The notes below the pieces were generated by a model. It worked only from the letters and a program-made list of their open reading frames with translations, was not told where the DNA came from and did no database searches. Positions 23,617-25,318 of a DNA stretch of 25,318 nt are shown piece by piece. How positions within the stretch are numbered: position 1 is the first letter of the stretch; each line of letters begins with the position of its first letter. A program made the translations under genes and the position numbers. Source of the stretch: JBMNOI01 sp050942995 (GTDB lineage Bacteria > Chloroflexota > Anaerolineae > UBA1429); assembly GCA_050942995.1 (NCBI GenBank), contig JBMNOI010000054.1, positions 1 to 25,318 on the forward strand. The letters are read 5' to 3'.

Positions 23617-24564
23617 ATGCAGAACAAGACGGCCGCCCAACCGCTCAGGACTACCGGCACATCTCGAGGAGTCGGCCTATCACCTCGCGCCCGCGACAAT
23701 ATCGCCGGCTTTTTGTTCATCTCGCCATGGTTGATTCATTTCTTCGTCCTTATCGCCTTTGCCATGCTCTTTTCTCTGGGCATCAGCCTGACCAAGACCG
23801 ACCTGCTTACCGGGTATGATTTCATAGGCCTGGATAATTATCGAAACATGCTCCAGGACCCGCTTTTCTGGAAGGCCCTGCGGGTCACCGCCTATTACAC
23901 CTTTACTCTGGTGCCCAGCGGCATCGTATTTGCCCTCTCGATCGCCCTGTTGCTGAATCAAAAAGTTCTCTTTGTAGGATTCTGGCGGGTGGTGTACTAC
24001 CTGCCGTCCGTCGTCTCTGGAGTGGCAGTGGCCATCCTCTGGAGTTGGGTGTTGAATCCACGCTTTGGCTTGCTGAATCAGGGACTGGCCCTGCTGGGCA
24101 TCGAAGGGCCCCGCTGGCTCTTTTCCGAGACGTGGGCTGTACCGGGGTTCATCATCATGGGGCTGTGGGGGGCCGGCGGCGGTATGTTGCTCTATCTGGC
24201 CGGCCTGCAGGGCATCCCGACGGCTCTTTATGAGGCCGCCGAGATCGACGGCGCCAACGCCTGGTTCCGATTCTGGAACATCACCATCCCCATGCTGACG
24301 CCGACGATCTTTTTCAATCTGCTGATGAACATCATCGGCTCGTTCCAGGTCTTTACTCAATCCTACATCATGACCAACGGCGGGCCGAACAACGCCACAC
24401 TCACCATGGTGCTGTACCTCTATCGCATGGGCTTTCAAAGACTGCAGTTTGGCTACGCCTCGGCTCTCGCCTGGGCGCTGTTCGCCATCATCCTCGTCTT
24501 TACAGTGCTGGTTCTGCGTACATCCGAATCGTGGGTTTATTATGAGGGAGAGTTGCGACGATGA
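23617..24564 (+). CDS. Carbohydrate ABC transporter permease, MalF-type
   Basis: Inner-membrane permease of 315 residues, six predicted helices after a basic, polar N-terminus of about 28 residues. The ATPase-coupling EAA-like motif is IPTALYEAAEIDGANAWFRF near the last third, followed by the conserved QSYIMTNGGPNNAT loop of sugar-type MalF proteins. ATG 23617 is preferred over ATG 23593 because GAGGAG lies 8 bases ahead of it and inside the longer reading. It follows the binding-protein gene by 94 bp, with a hairpin in between, and overlaps the next permease by 4 bp. No ATPase gene is seen; a shared MsmK-type ATPase from elsewhere is expected. Confidence 0.94.
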   Translation: MQNKTAAQPLRTTGTSRGVGLSPRARDNIAGFLFISPWLIHFFVLIAFAMLFSLGISLTKTDLLTGYDFIGLDNYRNMLQDPLFWKALRVTAYYTFTLVPSGIVFALSIALLLNQKVLFVGFWRVVYYLPSVVSGVAVAILWSWVLNPRFGLLNQGLALLGIEGPRWLFSETWAVPGFIIMGLWGAGGGMLLYLAGLQGIPTALYEAAEIDGANAWFRFWNITIPMLTPTIFFNLLMNIIGSFQVFTQSYIMTNGGPNNATLTMVLYLYRMGFQRLQFGYASALAWALFAIILVFTVLVLRTSESWVYYEGELRR

Positions 24565-25318
24565 CGACAAGCCAATCAGCACGCCCGGTTGCCGGCACCG
24601 ACTGGCCACTGGTCGTCAGCAAAATCACCCGCATCCTCGGCAAGATCATCATCTATATCGTGCTGGCGATCGGCGCCGTCATATTCTCCTTGCCGTTTCT
24701 ATGGATGCTGTCCACATCCCTAAAGCCGGAATATCTGGCATACCGTGTTCCTATCGTCTGGATCCCTCCCGAATTAGAGTTCAATCACTATATCTCATCC
24801 TGGAGCATACTGCCCTTCCCCCTCTTTTACCGCAATACCATCATCATCACGGCAGCCAACATGACCGGCATCGTCCTCTCCAGCTCGCTGGTGGCGTTCG
24901 GGTTCGCCCGGGTGCGCTTCTGGGGACGCGATACGATCTTTCTTATCCTGCTGGCGACGATGATGCTACCGGGGCAGGTCACCCTCATTCCGCTTTACCT
25001 CATCTGGGCGCGGGCCGGGCTGGTGAATACCTTCTGGCCGCTCATCATCCCACAATGGCTGACCAACGCCTATAACGTGTTCCTGTTGCGCCAATTCTTT
25101 ATGACCATTTCGACAGAGATGGATGACGCCGCGCGGATGGACGGCGCGGGATGGTTTACCATCTATTCGCGCATCCTCATGCCACTGGCCAAACCGGCGC
25201 TGGGCGTCATCGCCATTCAGGCGTTTGCCTGGAACTGGAACAACTTTATGGAGCCGTTGATCTATCTGAACGAGCCCAAGAACTTTACCATCGCCATCGG
25301 GCTGCGCCTGTTCCAGAC
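24561..25318 (+). CDS. Carbohydrate ABC transporter permease, MalG-type (C-terminus cut by window edge)
   Basis: Open from ATG 24561 to the window end (252 codons), so roughly the last 25-40 residues are missing compared with the usual length. A polar N-terminus of about 25 residues is followed by the first membrane helix IIIYIVLAIGAVIFSLPFLW and the MalG-type STSLKPE segment. The coupling motif MDDAARMDGAGWFTIYSRIL is complete, and the family's WNNFMEPLIYLNEP follows. The start overlaps the MalF-type stop by 4 bp (ATGA). It pairs with that permease to form the channel of the second importer. Confidence 0.94.
   Translation, partial: MTTSQSARPVAGTDWPLVVSKITRILGKIIIYIVLAIGAVIFSLPFLWMLSTSLKPEYLAYRVPIVWIPPELEFNHYISSWSILPFPLFYRNTIIITAANMTGIVLSSSLVAFGFARVRFWGRDTIFLILLATMMLPGQVTLIPLYLIWARAGLVNTFWPLIIPQWLTNAYNVFLLRQFFMTISTEMDDAARMDGAGWFTIYSRILMPLAKPALGVIAIQAFAWNWNNFMEPLIYLNEPKNFTIAIGLRLFQ

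Noticed and set aside
1..25318. CRISPR arrays, tRNA/rRNA genes, insertion sequences, attachment sites
   Set aside because: Read for repeats at regular spacing, terminal inverted repeats and RNA-gene folds; only terminator hairpins, small palindromes and the 21-bp linker repeat were found.

Overview
The window looks like chromosomal DNA from a fermentative or facultatively anaerobic bacterium, most likely a Chloroflexota (Anaerolineae/Caldilineae-like). That placement is an inference. It rests on the GC-rich coding DNA with AT-rich sigma70-type promoters, a lipoprotein solute-binding protein with a Thr/Pro/Glu linker, a YhfC-family protease, a CHAT-ATPase protein and a glycyl radical enzyme. 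No rRNA, tRNA, transposase or CRISPR array was seen, and genes run off both ends.

Layout. 1-2350 (minus): a two-component operon, an OmpR-type response regulator followed by a soluble receiver-GAF-histidine kinase cut by the window edge, with a TTGCCC-17-TATAAT promoter. 2423-5886 (minus): a tight three-gene run of a tandem alpha/beta hydrolase (acetyl-xylan-esterase-like first half, second half without nucleophile), the ribosome-rescue hydrolase ArfB, and an unknown protein ending in a HEPN-like RNxxxH domain. 6027-10682 (minus): a carbohydrate ABC importer operon (lipoprotein binding protein, GAPDH, two permeases, a 59-residue Cys-rich protein) that starts at a perfect consensus promoter and ends in a strong terminator. 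11184-13274 (plus): a YhfC-family membrane protease and a DUF2961/GH172-like glycosidase, each with its own promoter. 13374-14816 (minus): a secreted TIM-barrel glycosidase-like protein. 15240-19165 (plus): a 913-residue CHAT protease-ATPase protein with a possible nuclease-like tail, then a Gfo/Idh/MocA oxidoreductase. 19286-21517 (minus): a glycyl radical enzyme with an atypical active-site loop. 21724-25318 (plus): a second carbohydrate ABC importer (Tat-type lipoprotein binding protein and two permeases, the last partial) behind a perfect consensus promoter and a roughly 360-nt leader holding two terminators and a predicted antiterminator.

How it works together. Much of the window is a carbohydrate scavenging locus: secreted or cytoplasmic glycosidases and esterase release sugars, two importers without their own ATPase take them up, and Gfo/Idh, GAPDH and the glycyl radical enzyme would handle oxidation and fermentation. 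Both importers have a stable RNA fold right after the binding-protein gene, the classic way to make more binding protein than permease. Three promoters (first importer, YhfC, DUF2961) each have a CCTTCNGAAGG palindrome 25-43 bp upstream of the -35 box, which suggests one shared regulator. The most novel pieces are the CHAT-ATPase protein, the glycyl radical enzyme and the switch-like leader of the second importer.
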